DNA from: JAYQKL01 sp965243245
GTDB taxonomy: Bacteria; Pseudomonadota; Alphaproteobacteria; RS24
Direction: 5' to 3'
Length of the DNA: 64,000 nucleotides
NCBI GenBank assembly: GCA_965243245.1
Contig: OZ251536.1
Location: 868,001-932,000, forward strand
Part shown: piece after piece, positions 34,201 through 42,337 of the stretch
Layout: each line of letters begins with the position of its first letter
Numbering within the stretch: the stretch's first letter is position 1
Made by a program: the position numbers and the translations under genes
Notes under the pieces: generated by a model
Databases searched by the model: none
Told to the model about the DNA's origin: nothing
Seen by the model: the letters and a program-made list of their open reading frames with translations, nothing else

Positions 34201-34340
34201 TAAAAGCCCATCGCAATAGCAAAAATCATGAACAGGTTTGCCGCATTGCGATGGCGCACCATCAGGCGCACAAGTGCCGCAAAAATGCCGCCCACTTTTG
34301 AGTGTTCAGGTGCTGCGGCTGTGTTTGGCGTTGAGCTCAT
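31158..34340 (-). CDS. RND family efflux pump, inner-membrane subunit
   Basis: This 1060-residue proton-driven pump has the AcrB/MdtB-like architecture: a first membrane helix at about residues 34-52, two large periplasmic loops and twelve membrane helices in all. The proton-relay aspartate pair lies in LGVIVDDAIVVGE. The SVVWPGASAEDVDLNIVDPLQSAL start of the porter domain is typical of the heavy-metal/multidrug subgroup often called acriflavin resistance proteins. Substrates are unknown. The adaptor gene precedes it by two bases; no outer-membrane TolC gene is present. Its 3' end overlaps trkH on the other strand by 48 bases. Confidence 0.92.
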   Translation of the reverse strand: MSSTPNTAAAPEHSKVGGIFAALVRLMVRHRNAANLFMIFAIAMGFYGMSLVNRQLFPDFEIEAVTVSVVWPGASAEDVDLNIVDPLQSALRLVEGAKNFSATSSEGVGVFNVEFSSGWDMAKAASDIEAAIDQITTLPNEIERPIVRQFTAFEPVASILLFGPYAEKTLVDYAKKIRDALLKRGVAKVTLTGVRDQEIWVETKTEQTRKYNLTPDQIATAIRHSAQDRPGGLLRGARERQLRSIGLVKSAEEIADIEVRAGSSGERVLVSDVARVYESFDIDQAAAFKNGEPAVQMNIFRSETGDAVEALDTVETYIDGVRANLPKGLELSVYNLVAEKINQRIAVVVRNGTGGFILVLLILFLFLNLRVAIWVAMGIPIAIMMALGLFDALDQTINMLSMFAFIMMLGVIVDDAIVVGEYSSTIYAKGGLTPQEAAEEGAIRMAKPIFAAGLTTLAAFLPIILIGGGFGQMASTLPIVVSIVLIASLLECYFILPSHMAHALSFPQGQTKGIRKKFRDKFEYFKTQKFPVIAARAYDNRYTTISAALSVLIIVFGLVASGWVTFSFFPAPEEERIGADIRYQPGTPQEQTRLGMMLVEEALYLTDKQLRADGPSLIAQSYTLLGKADRASGNNLASVQLELTPSEDRDVRTRAFIEVWKRNIPSIAGVRNINVGEAVDPLAGAPIDFTLTGDEPAKLKMAAEELKQALLLYPGVQTVDDTLKYGRQEVLVEVNERGASLGFNNRNVGTQLRNAFEGVIARRFTRDDTEVTIKVLYPRDVVSQSLDDFYLVVPNSSPPRYIALPEVVSIEERPGFASIRRGPSGREVRVTANYATSTGNPEALTADIRERKLGDILKRHGVQERTSRRAEELGEFFQGFITGTLIALGMIYFILALVFSSYTRPLVIMSIIPFGLIGAIFGHFVQGFSLSFLSLISLLGLSGILVNNSIILITRIEELQAQGLALRTAIIQGVTDRLRPVVLTSATTVVGLVPMLFETSVQAQYIIPIAITMAWGLASATFLVLLVLPALLGIQEDLRKSLQNQLTPPESGREHDQKCK

Positions 34341-34342
34341 AT

Positions 34343-35527
34343 CTATTTCACCTCAACCAGCAATCCGTTTGAAATTTCATTGAAGCGTGTAAGCAGTACC
34401 TTATCGCCCGCCTCAAGGCCCGATAGAATATAGGCGTTTTCGCCTGTCTGGAGAAAAACCTCAACCCGGCGCATCTCTAAACGACCCTGCTTGACTATAT
34501 ATAATTCATTTTGTGAGTTTAAAACATCGGCCGGAAGCACAACCACTTGTTCCAAAGTGGGAAGCTCCAGAAAAATCTGAACAAAAGCCCCGCCGCGTAA
34601 TACATTGCTCTCATTTTGTTCAATATCAGCATAGACATCCACACCGCGCGTACGTTGGTCAATAACCCCGCCAACGCGCCGAACTTTCCCGTTAAAAACA
34701 AAATCCTTATTACCGATCTGCCAAACCGCTTTGACAGACTGGTCAATGAGCGCACTCTTTGCACTCAGCAAAGAGCCATATTCAGCATCTGATAGGTTGA
34801 AACGTAATTCATAATTGCTGGCATCACTGATATGAGCCACAAAATCATTTGGCCCGACAAAACGCCCTTCACGCGCATTCACCTTGCTAACATAAGCATC
34901 AAACGGTGCCACAACTTTCGTGTTCTCAAGATCGCGGCGCGCCCGCCTAACAATAATCTTCAACCGGTCATAAGAGCCCTTTTTAATCAAATAATCTGCA
35001 TTGCGATCATCAAGATATTTTTTAGCCACGGTGCCCTTTTTAAATAGTTTCTCGGCGCGTTCATAATCGGCCTTACCCGTCACAAAAGAGGCTTGCGCAC
35101 CCAGCAATTGCGCTTGAGCTTCGGCCAGCGCATTTTCATAATTAAACCGGTCAATGGTCAAGAGTGTCTCGCCCTTTTTGACAAACGCACCCTCTTCTAA
35201 GCCCGGCGCAACAGAAATAACTTCTCCCGAAACCAGCGTGCGCAAATCAAGCTCGCGTGCCGCAACAATTTCGCCATACGAAGTCAATATCGGCTTGGCA
35301 GACGCATAACTCACTTGTTGAACGCTCACAGGCCAAGCCTTTTCAGTCGGCTCATATGTTTTGGTTTCCGGCTTGGTGATAATAAGAATAAAAAATATAA
35401 AGCCCGCAAACATCAAAATTTTAGCCGGCAAACGTGCCTCTTTAGGCAAAAAGCCTGTCAATAGATCCAATAAACGCTCAACTATAAGCATGAGAGCATG
35501 AAAAATATTTTTAAGAATTTTCACCAC
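34343..35527 (-). CDS. RND efflux periplasmic adaptor (HlyD/MFP family)
   Basis: This 394-residue membrane-fusion protein has a single N-terminal hydrophobic anchor (about residues 35-54, FAGFIFFILIITK), a barrel-sandwich segment (EIVAARELDLRTLVSGEV) and alpha-hairpin helices around AQAQLLGAQASFVTGKADYERAEKLF (seen at about 140-165). The lipoyl-like second half carries VAPFDAYVSKVNAREGRFV. It links the RND pump to an outer-membrane channel. It is the upstream partner of the pump gene on the same strand. Confidence 0.9.
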   Translation of the reverse strand: MVKILKNIFHALMLIVERLLDLLTGFLPKEARLPAKILMFAGFIFFILIITKPETKTYEPTEKAWPVSVQQVSYASAKPILTSYGEIVAARELDLRTLVSGEVISVAPGLEEGAFVKKGETLLTIDRFNYENALAEAQAQLLGAQASFVTGKADYERAEKLFKKGTVAKKYLDDRNADYLIKKGSYDRLKIIVRRARRDLENTKVVAPFDAYVSKVNAREGRFVGPNDFVAHISDASNYELRFNLSDAEYGSLLSAKSALIDQSVKAVWQIGNKDFVFNGKVRRVGGVIDQRTRGVDVYADIEQNESNVLRGGAFVQIFLELPTLEQVVVLPADVLNSQNELYIVKQGRLEMRRVEVFLQTGENAYILSGLEAGDKVLLTRFNEISNGLLVEVK

Positions 35528-35604
35528 GGCGCAATCCTGTTTGTTGTTGAGTTATATAACGTAATTATAACAAAATCCCAGTCTCGTTTTTTAAAATTGT
35601 CGCG

Positions 35605-35640
35605 TTTTTTAAAGAATTATTTTTTAAAGAATTATTTTTT
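35605..35640. repeat. 15-bp tandem repeat (2.4 copies) across a stop codon
   Basis: TTTTTTAAAGAATTA occurs twice plus six T residues. The stop of the leftward lipoprotein gene (35624-35626) lies in the right copy. Confidence 0.88.
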
Positions 35641-36274
35641 CCCGCCTAAGATAAATTTCCAATTGAGTGTCAACTGCCGTACTCAGCCTCTGCACGACCT
35701 TAAAATAACCTATATCAAGCTCATTCAGACTGATAGCCCCTTGTCTATTTAGCTGTGCGTGTACTTCAATTATATTTTCTCGTGCGCGTCCATCTGCTCG
35801 CGTCAACACTATTTTGACCTGCAAAACGCCCGTGAGTTGGATTTGCGCGCGTTTGAAAAACCAAGCCGGCATAATCGGGGCAATTGGGACATGGGACCTG
35901 ATTTCATTTATCTGTGCCTTTATCACCACAAATTGCACATCAGTTGAGGTCGCCGCAGAAAATTGACCATGGTTTTTAGCAAAAGGCACACGGTCACGCA
36001 CCCAATGGGTCATAATCATTTTGGGGTCATTCATACCAGTGGAGGGCGTGCCCGTGGGGTGGGTAACTGACTGTAAACTTTGTGCATAGCTAATCTTTGG
36101 ATAGTTAGCTTGCCAATTGAGGCTTGGCAAATGCGCAAATGTCTGGCTCTGAACAGGCGGCGCAGGCGGCGTTATGGTGCAAGCCCCCAAACCAATAACA
36201 ACCAGCATAAGCACGTTCATATATGGCGGGCAACAGAATATTTTTTCAAGTTTTGTTTTTTGCCTCACATCCAT
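35624..36274 (-). CDS. Uncharacterised lipoprotein
   Basis: This 216-residue protein is not recognised beyond a lipoprotein signal. After a basic start, NVLMLVVIGLGAC supplies a hydrophobic core and a lipobox (LGAC, Cys at about residue 32). The mature part begins TITPPAPPVQ, a flexible Pro-rich segment, and has beta-rich stretches such as IQLTGVLQVKIVLT. The ATG at 36274 has GGAG five bases upstream; an internal ATG at 36220 lacks one. It lies between hslO and the efflux adaptor gene on the same strand. The mature part should be membrane-anchored in the periplasm or outer membrane. Confidence 0.65.
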   Translation of the reverse strand: MDVRQKTKLEKIFCCPPYMNVLMLVVIGLGACTITPPAPPVQSQTFAHLPSLNWQANYPKISYAQSLQSVTHPTGTPSTGMNDPKMIMTHWVRDRVPFAKNHGQFSAATSTDVQFVVIKAQINEIRSHVPIAPIMPAWFFKRAQIQLTGVLQVKIVLTRADGRARENIIEVHAQLNRQGAISLNELDIGYFKVVQRLSTAVDTQLEIYLRREKIIL

Positions 36275-36311
36275 TCAACTCCGAAACGAGATATTTTAGG
36301 GGCCGCTAATC

Positions 36312-37250
36312 TTAGCTTAACGTAATAAATAAAGCCGGGTCAAAAGTGTATTTTGCATTGCAAAATTCACACCCCACTTTGATCATGCCATCTTCAAGAC
36401 TGTCATAGATTTCTTCGTCTGAAAAAGTTTTAATGATGTTTTCGATACGTGACTTAGAACAAGTGCAAGCAAAATGAACCTTTCTGGTCTTAAAAACACG
36501 TACACCATCTTCATTAAAGAGTCTGAAAACAAGTGTTTCTGCGTCCAGTTCTGGATGCAACAACTCTGCCTTCTCTGTCGTTTCCAGCAGAGCTGTCAAC
36601 CGCCGCCAGTCATCATCAGAACAGCGCGCCGCCCGCCCATCATCACGCCGCCCTCCCTCATGGGCTGTTTGTTGCAACAAAATACCGCCCGCCCGCCAAT
36701 GCGTTTCACCATCTGGCAAAGCCACCTTTTGTGCTGCCAGCTTCACCCGCGTCTCGATTTGTTCCGAGCGCGCAAAATACATATGCGCGGTATCAATCAA
36801 CTCACCCTCGAGGGGAACAATCCCCTGATAATTTTCCATATCCGCGCCCTGCTCCACACTAAAAGCAATATGTCCCTGACCCAATAAAACCGCCTGACTG
36901 GGGTTCTTGCCATAAAGAGCAAGCTTTGCGTGATCAATCTTAGCATAGGCACGAATTTCGCCGCTGGTTTTCATATCACAAATTAACATAGGAACAAGCC
37001 CATCACTTTGGGTTTGCACAACAAAACGTCCATCAAATTTAAGCGATGAACCCAGCATAACCGTCAAAACCATCGCCTCCCCCAAAAGCCGTGCAATCGG
37101 TTCTGGATAATCATGGCGCGACAAAATGGTATGAAGTTCATGCCCCAGCCGAACCACCCGACCTTGAGCATCCAGCCCTTCAATCTTATATGGAAGAACC
37201 ATATTATCCGCTATGGATATGGGTGTGGATATGGGGATGGGGATGGGCAT
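36312..37250 (-). CDS. hslO: Hsp33 redox-regulated chaperone
   Basis: This 312-residue cytosolic holdase is activated by oxidation. The four zinc cysteines at the C-terminus are visible as FACTCSKSR (CxC) and VGCEFCNAKY (CxxC), the redox switch that unfolds under HOCl or peroxide plus heat. The N-terminal domain is family-typical from about residue 17 (MVLPYKIEG). The start at 37250 has AGAGAG upstream and adds a Pro/Ile/Ser repeat (PIPIPISTPISI) that arises from a GGGATG-type repeat; an internal ATG at 37202 would restore the usual length. It follows argF on the same strand. Confidence 0.92.
   Translation of the reverse strand: MPIPIPISTPISIADNMVLPYKIEGLDAQGRVVRLGHELHTILSRHDYPEPIARLLGEAMVLTVMLGSSLKFDGRFVVQTQSDGLVPMLICDMKTSGEIRAYAKIDHAKLALYGKNPSQAVLLGQGHIAFSVEQGADMENYQGIVPLEGELIDTAHMYFARSEQIETRVKLAAQKVALPDGETHWRAGGILLQQTAHEGGRRDDGRAARCSDDDWRRLTALLETTEKAELLHPELDAETLVFRLFNEDGVRVFKTRKVHFACTCSKSRIENIIKTFSDEEIYDSLEDGMIKVGCEFCNAKYTFDPALFITLS
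37215..37249. repeat. Imperfect hexamer/12-mer repeat at the hslO start
   Basis: Degenerate GGATAT/GGGATG/GGTGTG units run up to the hslO ATG and would encode a Pro-Ile rich N-terminal extension. Confidence 0.7.
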
Positions 37251-37295
37251 AAATTCTCTCTATTTTCACCAGCTATGGCACAACAACACAAGTGT

Positions 37296-38234
37296 TCAGG
37301 CTTGCCCAAGGCACCAAGTCAAGATGGCTTTTTGAGCATGATTTCGGTTTGCCGCTTCGTCAAAAACAACCGAGGCGGGGCTGTCAATCACATCGCTCAC
37401 AACCTCATTGCCGCGATAGGCGGGCAAGCAATGCATAAATAAAGGGTCATTTCCCAAAGCCATCAACTCTTGCGTCACCTGAAACGGCTTGAAAGCCTCG
37501 GCGCGTTTGGCAGCCGTTGCCAGATCATCCGACATCGAAACCCAGCAATCTGTATTAATAAGCGAAGCATTTTTTGCCGCCCCCTTGACATCATCATCAA
37601 CAATTAGCTTTGCCCCTTTTGACAAAGCCCGTTCAATAATCGCCTCGGGCGGGCGAAACTCATGCGCCGTCGCAAGATGAAGTTCAAACCCCAACAAAGT
37701 CGCCGCATGAATCCATGAAACCGCAACATTATTACCATCACCCATCCAAGCAATTTTGTGTCCTGCAATCGCGCCCTTATGCTCTTCAAAAGTCATAATA
37801 TCGGCAACTATCTGGCACGGATGAGATAAAGCCGTCAGACCATTAATGACCGGGATGGACGCATATTTAGCTAATTCCATAATATTCTCATGCCGCCCGG
37901 TGCGCACCACCATCGCGTCCACATAGCCCGACAAAACCCGCGCCGTATCCGACAGAGCCTCCCCGCGTCCAAGTTGCATCTCGTTTTGATTGAGAATAAT
38001 AGTCTGCCCCCCAAGCTGGCGCATCGCAAGGTCAAAGGACACACGTGTGCGGGTCGAGGGCTTATCAAACACCATCGCCAGAATATATCCATCAAGCGGC
38101 GCATCAGCATCTCTTGTTCCGTTTGGCAACCCCGCGCGGTTTTTCTTTCTAATATGAGCCGCATCAATAATAGCTCTTAACTCAGCCGCCGTTAAATCCG
38201 CCAAATCTAAAAAATGTCTCATTGTGTCAGTCAT
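37296..38234 (-). CDS. argF: Ornithine carbamoyltransferase
   Basis: This 312-residue enzyme makes citrulline from ornithine and carbamoyl phosphate in arginine synthesis. Substrate-binding motifs are complete: the carbamoyl-phosphate loop DKPSTRTRVSFD, ALSHPCQIVAD, and the catalytic cysteine in MHCLPAYRG. The ATG at 38234 (MTDTMRHFLDL) overlaps the argD stop by eight bases; the frame runs further upstream within argD but without homologous sequence. The argD-argF-hslO order is conserved in Alphaproteobacteria. Confidence 0.95.
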   Translation of the reverse strand: MTDTMRHFLDLADLTAAELRAIIDAAHIRKKNRAGLPNGTRDADAPLDGYILAMVFDKPSTRTRVSFDLAMRQLGGQTIILNQNEMQLGRGEALSDTARVLSGYVDAMVVRTGRHENIMELAKYASIPVINGLTALSHPCQIVADIMTFEEHKGAIAGHKIAWMGDGNNVAVSWIHAATLLGFELHLATAHEFRPPEAIIERALSKGAKLIVDDDVKGAAKNASLINTDCWVSMSDDLATAAKRAEAFKPFQVTQELMALGNDPLFMHCLPAYRGNEVVSDVIDSPASVVFDEAANRNHAQKAILTWCLGQA

Positions 38235-39435
38235 TTTGACGCCTATCCTTGTCGTTTTTTTCTTGTAATTTTTTGCAAGCCGTCTCAAGTGCCGTAATAG
38301 CCGCGTTTAAGTCATCATCGGTAATGTTAAGCGGTGGCATAAGACGCACAACATTATCGCCCGCACCAACTGTAAGCAATTTTGTCTCGCGCAATGCCGC
38401 CACCAGCTCTGTATTGAGCGGTATCGTCTTAATGCCCAGCATCAGCCCCACGCCTCGTATTTGCGCTATAATTTCAGGAAAACGGTCTTTCAAAGCCGCC
38501 AGCTTCTGCTTCATCAAAAGACCAAGCCGCTCCACCTCGGCCAGAAAAACCGGCTGCGAAACAATCTCAAGCACCTTATTCCCAACGCTAACAGCCAAAG
38601 GATTACCCCCATAAGTAGAGCCATGCGTCCCCATCACCATACCAATAGCCGCCCCATCCGTTGCCAAAAAAGCACCAAGCGGAAACCCGCCGCCAATACC
38701 TTTCGCAATAGCCATAATATCAGGTTGAATATCAGCCCACTCATAAGCAAATAATTTACCCGTTCGCCCAATACCGCATTGCACTTCATCAACAATCAGC
38801 AAAATACCATGCACATCGCATAACTCACGAAGCCCTCGCATGAAGCTGTATGGCACAGCCATAATACCGCCCTCACCCTGCACAGGTTCAATCAAAATAG
38901 CCGCGGTTTTTGAACCAATAGCCTGTTTGGTTTTTTCAAGATCAAAACCGTCCATCTGAATAAACCCCAGCGGTGCAGGCCCGAAGCCCTCCAGATGAGC
39001 CCGATTACCCGCCGCCGCCAATGTGACCATCGTGCGCCCATGAAAAGCACCCCTAAAAGTGATAATCTCATATTTTTCTGGTTGGTCATGCGTCGCATGA
39101 TATTTTCGCGCCGTCTTAATAGCCCCCTCCATCGCCTCGGCACCCGAATTGCAGAAAAAAACCTTATCCGCAAAACTCAAAGCGCAAAGCCCATCAGCAA
39201 GGCTTTCCTGACCCGGTATCGTATAAAGATTAGACGTATGCCAAAGCCGTTCGGCTTGCTCAATAAGCGTGTCAATCAATGCCCGATGGCTATGGCCTAG
39301 AACAGTCACGCCAATGCCCGCGGCAAAATCGAGATAAGCCTCTCCCTCAGCCGTAAAAAGCCACGCGCCTTCACCGCGCTCAAAAGCCAGAGGCGAGCGG
39401 TTATAAGTTGGCATCACGTGGCTATTTTCAGCCAT
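38227..39435 (-). CDS. argD: Acetylornithine aminotransferase
   Basis: This 402-residue class III PLP aminotransferase converts N-acetylglutamate semialdehyde to N-acetylornithine and can also serve in lysine synthesis as succinyl-DAP aminotransferase. The PLP lysine lies in IAKGIGGGFPLGAF, preceded by the DEVQCGIGRTG cofactor motif, and the CNSGAEAMEGAIK segment is present. Genes dapD and dapE elsewhere in the window suggest the dual role matters here (inference). It overlaps argF by eight bases and probably heads the argD-argF-hslO run. Confidence 0.95.
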   Translation of the reverse strand: MAENSHVMPTYNRSPLAFERGEGAWLFTAEGEAYLDFAAGIGVTVLGHSHRALIDTLIEQAERLWHTSNLYTIPGQESLADGLCALSFADKVFFCNSGAEAMEGAIKTARKYHATHDQPEKYEIITFRGAFHGRTMVTLAAAGNRAHLEGFGPAPLGFIQMDGFDLEKTKQAIGSKTAAILIEPVQGEGGIMAVPYSFMRGLRELCDVHGILLIVDEVQCGIGRTGKLFAYEWADIQPDIMAIAKGIGGGFPLGAFLATDGAAIGMVMGTHGSTYGGNPLAVSVGNKVLEIVSQPVFLAEVERLGLLMKQKLAALKDRFPEIIAQIRGVGLMLGIKTIPLNTELVAALRETKLLTVGAGDNVVRLMPPLNITDDDLNAAITALETACKKLQEKNDKDRRQND

Positions 39436-39483
39436 TTTATATCCTCATAAAATAAAAAATAAAAAGTCGCCCACGCACACTCA

Positions 39484-39519
39484 GTGTTTGGCGACGTGTT
39501 TGGCGACGTGTTTGGCGAC
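39484..39519. repeat. 12-bp tandem repeat (3 copies) upstream of argD
   Basis: Three perfect copies of GTGTTTGGCGAC, about 50 bases upstream of the argD ATG. Confidence 0.95.
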
Positions 39520-39594
39520 AATCAAGCTTAATTATCCCCCTAAATGACCCTTTTTGTCAATTTTTATAAGCGGGCAAAAAGAACCAGGCACTTA

Positions 39595-40557
39595 TTAGCT
39601 TTTAATTCGGTAGCCCTTGCGCAGGACCTGCAGATTAATCAGCCAGAACACGAAGTTCAAGCCAAGCAAGAGCAACACGCCTGTCAGGATATCGCCCTCG
39701 GCATTGCCTGTAAAGCCGAAACGAAAGCCATCAATAATATAGAAAAAGGGATTAAACTGAGACACAATCTGAAACGTCATTGGCAATTGCTGGATGGAAT
39801 AGAAAGTGCCAGACAAAAACGCTAAGGGTGTGATAATAAAATTCATAATGGCTTGCATGTGGTCAAATTTTTCTGCCCAAATACCCGCGAGCGTGCCAAT
39901 TTGGGCCATAAATAAAGACCCCAGAGTTCCAAAGAACAAAATCGCCCAAACTTGTAAATAAGTGAAGTCAACAAAATACACCATGCCCAGATAGCTCGCC
40001 GCGCCGACAGCCAGCCCCCGCGTGAGACCTCCAAATGCCAAGGCAAGGCTCAGCTCCGTTGGCGACAGCGGCGGCATAAGAATATCGACAATATTACCCA
40101 TCACCTTACCCGTTAATAAAGAAGAGGACGGGTTCGAAAAAGCATTTTGCAACATGGTCATAATAATCAGTCCCGGCGCTAGAAAACTGATAAAGGGTAC
40201 GCCGTTCACATCGGGTCTGAATTTCCCCAAAGCCAGATCAAAAACGGCCAAAAACAAAAGAGTCGTTATCACCGGCGCCACAACCGTTTGCGTCGACACT
40301 TTCCAAAAACGATGCACTTCTCTTACATACAGAGCCCAAAGACCAATGAAATTAACCCGCCCAAAACGACGGCTTCCGAGATCTGGCCAATCACCACGTG
40401 ACTGGGCACCACGTGACTGGGCACCACGTGACTGGGCACCACGTGACTGGGCACCACGTGACTGGGCACCACGTGACTGGGCACCACGTGACTGGTCACT
40501 GTGTGATTTGGGCGAAACAGAAAGCGCAGACCGTGATGGTGTTTTGGATGAAATCAT
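39595..40557 (-). CDS. ABC-2 type transporter permease with pentapeptide-repeat N-terminus
   Basis: This 320-residue protein has an ABC-2 permease core from about residue 65 on, with six membrane helices and the family segment LAPGLIIMTMLQNAFSNPSSSLL. That core resembles permeases exporting drugs or polysaccharides. Before it comes a cytosolic stretch in which the pentapeptide SRGAQ is repeated seven times (last copy SRGDW), encoded by a perfect 15-bp array. No ABC ATPase gene is adjacent, so its partner must be encoded elsewhere. Another start at the MISSKT end could not be checked; a TTG/GTG nearer the core would remove the repeats. Gene gcrA is divergent. Confidence 0.85.
   Translation of the reverse strand: MISSKTPSRSALSVSPKSHSDQSRGAQSRGAQSRGAQSRGAQSRGAQSRGAQSRGDWPDLGSRRFGRVNFIGLWALYVREVHRFWKVSTQTVVAPVITTLLFLAVFDLALGKFRPDVNGVPFISFLAPGLIIMTMLQNAFSNPSSSLLTGKVMGNIVDILMPPLSPTELSLALAFGGLTRGLAVGAASYLGMVYFVDFTYLQVWAILFFGTLGSLFMAQIGTLAGIWAEKFDHMQAIMNFIITPLAFLSGTFYSIQQLPMTFQIVSQFNPFFYIIDGFRFGFTGNAEGDILTGVLLLLGLNFVFWLINLQVLRKGYRIKS
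40394..40498 (-). repeat. 15-bp in-frame tandem array, seven copies
   Basis: CACGTGACTGGGCAC-type units occur seven times with no internal change until the last. They encode SRGAQ pentapeptides at the N-terminus of the ABC permease. Each unit contains the palindrome CACGTG. Confidence 0.97.
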
Positions 40558-40761
40558 GGATATTTATGACTTTGTATAGCTTGAATTTTGGCGTTTTTAT
40601 AAATGCACTTTTACAAATAGAGCCTTTTAAAACAACAAGCAAGCCCAAGAGAAAAGTTAAAAAATAAAACCGCCAGAAAATCAGGGTGAACAGGGTGAGA
40701 TTGAAAATAAGTGTGGACAACAGGGATTCAGCATATTGTATTTTATCTCATATTTAGTAGG

Positions 40762-40790
40762 TTGATAATAGAAATACCACTATATATAGT
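40762..40790 (+). promoter_or_regulatory. Sigma-70-type promoter of gcrA with a palindromic -10 region
   Basis: TTGATA (40762-40767), 17 bases, then TATAGT (40785-40790). The -10 lies in a perfect 14-bp palindrome, CACTATATATAGTG (40778-40791), which resembles an NrdR-type operator and could bind a regulator. The gcrA ATG is 32 bases downstream. Confidence 0.5.
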
Positions 40791-40821
40791 GTTATTACCT
40801 TTAAAATTTTTGGAGATTATC

Positions 40822-41304
40822 ATGGCTTGGACCGACGATCGTGTTGAAATACTCAAAAAACTCTGGACCGAAGGCTTAAGTGCCAGTCAAATTGCGCGGC
40901 AAATGGGAGAAGTTACGCGCAATGCCGTTATTGGTAAAGTGCATCGCTTAGGACTTTCAGGTCGTGCCACGCCAGCGCGCGTGACCACAGCAAAAGTCAA
41001 TACCGCCACGCGTAACCGTCCCAACCAGCTTCCCATGGAGGCTTCCAACCTATCTTATAACGCAGATGGCGGGCTACAAAATATCGAAGAACCTGCCGTG
41101 CCAGAGTCTCTTCTTTCACCAGAAGAGCGCGCCAGTATTCTTAATCTAACAGAGCATACCTGCAAATGGCCCGTTGGTGACCCCGGCACAAAGAATTTTC
41201 ATTTTTGTGGCGCGCGCAGTAAACCAAATGGCCCTTATTGCAAAATTCATGCAACCCAAGCCTATCAAACGATGGATCGGCGGCGCAAAAGAAAAATCGG
41301 TTAA
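40822..41304 (+). CDS. gcrA: GcrA cell-cycle regulator
   Basis: This 160-residue alphaproteobacterial transcription factor is, in Caulobacter, bound to sigma-70 and activates promoters containing methylated GANTC sites. The DNA-binding N-terminus MAWTDDRVEILKKLWTEG and the SASQIARQMGEVTRNAVIGK helix-turn-helix (residues about 1-42) are characteristic, as is the C-terminal CKWPVGDPG...FCG zinc-like motif (two Cys). The ATG at 40822 has TGGAG seven bases upstream; longer in-frame starts give an unrelated hydrophobic extension. It is divergent from the ABC permease gene. Confidence 0.95.
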   Translation: MAWTDDRVEILKKLWTEGLSASQIARQMGEVTRNAVIGKVHRLGLSGRATPARVTTAKVNTATRNRPNQLPMEASNLSYNADGGLQNIEEPAVPESLLSPEERASILNLTEHTCKWPVGDPGTKNFHFCGARSKPNGPYCKIHATQAYQTMDRRRKRKIG

Positions 41305-41417
41305 ACACGCAACGAGACACGCAGTTAGACACCCAAACAGCCTCGCTAAGATATTTAAAGTTTATTTTAAAAACTTGTTATAGTAGTTCTAAAGCAGGTC
41401 TTTTTTGAGAGAAACAT

Positions 41418-42233
41418 ATGACAATTTTGCGCAATAAATTAATTTTCATAACAGGTGCCGGAGATGGCATTGGCAAGCAAACGGCTTTGCTCAGTGCGCG
41501 CAAAGGCGCCACAGTGATCGTAACGGATATTGATAAAAAAAGCGCAAAAGCCACCGCGCAAGAAATTAAAAATGCAGGCGGCCAAGCCACAGCTTATGAA
41601 TTGGATGTCACCGACCGCGATAAATTTTTCAATCTGGCTGAACAGGTCAAACAAAAATTTGGCTGTGTTGACATTGTGATGAACAATGCTGGTGTCGCGC
41701 TTTACGCCTCTGGCGAGAAAATGAGCCAAGAAGAACTCGACTGGGTTATGGATATTAATTTTTTCGGAACAGTCACCGGATGCAATGCCTTTTTGCCTCA
41801 TATGCTGGAAAAAGGGAGCGGGCATATTATCAACTTATCGAGCATTTTTGGCTTGATAAGTGTACCCAATCAGTCTGGCTATAACGCTAGCAAGTTTGCT
41901 GTGTTGGGTTACAGTGACGCGCTACGACAAGAAATGGAAGAGCATAATATCCACGTAACCACAGTCCATCCGGGGGGTATTCAGACACGTATTGCAGAAC
42001 GCGCCCGCATGATGCAGGTAGAAGACGCAGAAGAACAAAAGAAAATTTTAGTCGAAAATTTTGCCGAATTAACCATCACCTCACCCGAAAAAGCCGCCAG
42101 CATCATCTTGAGCGCGGTTGAAAAAAATAAAGTTAAATGTCTTGTCGGACGCGATGCCACGCTGATTGATATTTGCAAGCGACTCATGCCGGTTAGCTAT
42201 CCGCGCTTTATCAATTTTTTCTTCAAAATTTAG
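41418..42233 (+). CDS. Short-chain dehydrogenase/reductase (SDR)
   Basis: This 271-residue classical SDR is NAD(P)-dependent. The cofactor loop TGAGDGIGKQTA (about residues 12-23), NNAG (about 90-93) and the catalytic Ser-Tyr-Lys set in LSSIFGLISVPNQSGYNASK are all present. The C-terminal half has an HPGGIQTRIAERARMM segment similar to lipid- or steroid-processing SDRs, but the substrate is unknown. It lies between gcrA and the iron-binding protein on the same strand, with gaps of over 100 bases, so it is likely a separate unit. Confidence 0.87.
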   Translation: MTILRNKLIFITGAGDGIGKQTALLSARKGATVIVTDIDKKSAKATAQEIKNAGGQATAYELDVTDRDKFFNLAEQVKQKFGCVDIVMNNAGVALYASGEKMSQEELDWVMDINFFGTVTGCNAFLPHMLEKGSGHIINLSSIFGLISVPNQSGYNASKFAVLGYSDALRQEMEEHNIHVTTVHPGGIQTRIAERARMMQVEDAEEQKKILVENFAELTITSPEKAASIILSAVEKNKVKCLVGRDATLIDICKRLMPVSYPRFINFFFKI

Positions 42234-42262
42234 AGCTTCCGATACAAATCACTCTTCGCCAA

Positions 42263-42304
42263 TCTTGATGAGTAAGTCTTGATTAGTAAACCTTGACAAG
42301 CTAG
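42263..42304. repeat. Degenerate 14-bp tandem repeat (3 copies)
   Basis: Units of the form TCTTGATGAGTAAG occur three times with several differences, an apparently older array than most in the window. Confidence 0.45.
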
Positions 42305-42322
42305 GCAGTTGCTTCTAATAAA

Positions 42323-42337
42323 TGAGAATAGTTATCA
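42323..42337 (-). promoter_or_regulatory. Fur-like operator upstream of the iron-binding protein gene
   Basis: Read on the minus strand, TGATAACTATTCTCA matches the 7-1-7 Fur consensus TGATAATnATTATCA at 12 of 14 positions. It ends 17 bases before the start of the iron transport gene. It is nested in an 8-bp inverted repeat, CAGTTGCT (42306-42313) with AGCAACTG (42340-42347). Iron repression of the downstream gene is the natural inference. Confidence 0.6.

Noticed and set aside
40394..40498. CRISPR array
   Set aside because: The 15-bp units are directly contiguous with no spacers and no cas genes are present; the array is in frame with the permease.
40398..40667. Plus-strand frame encoding repeated VTGHH units
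   Set aside because: It is the antisense reading of the permease repeat, with no ribosome-binding site and no recognisable domain after the repeat.
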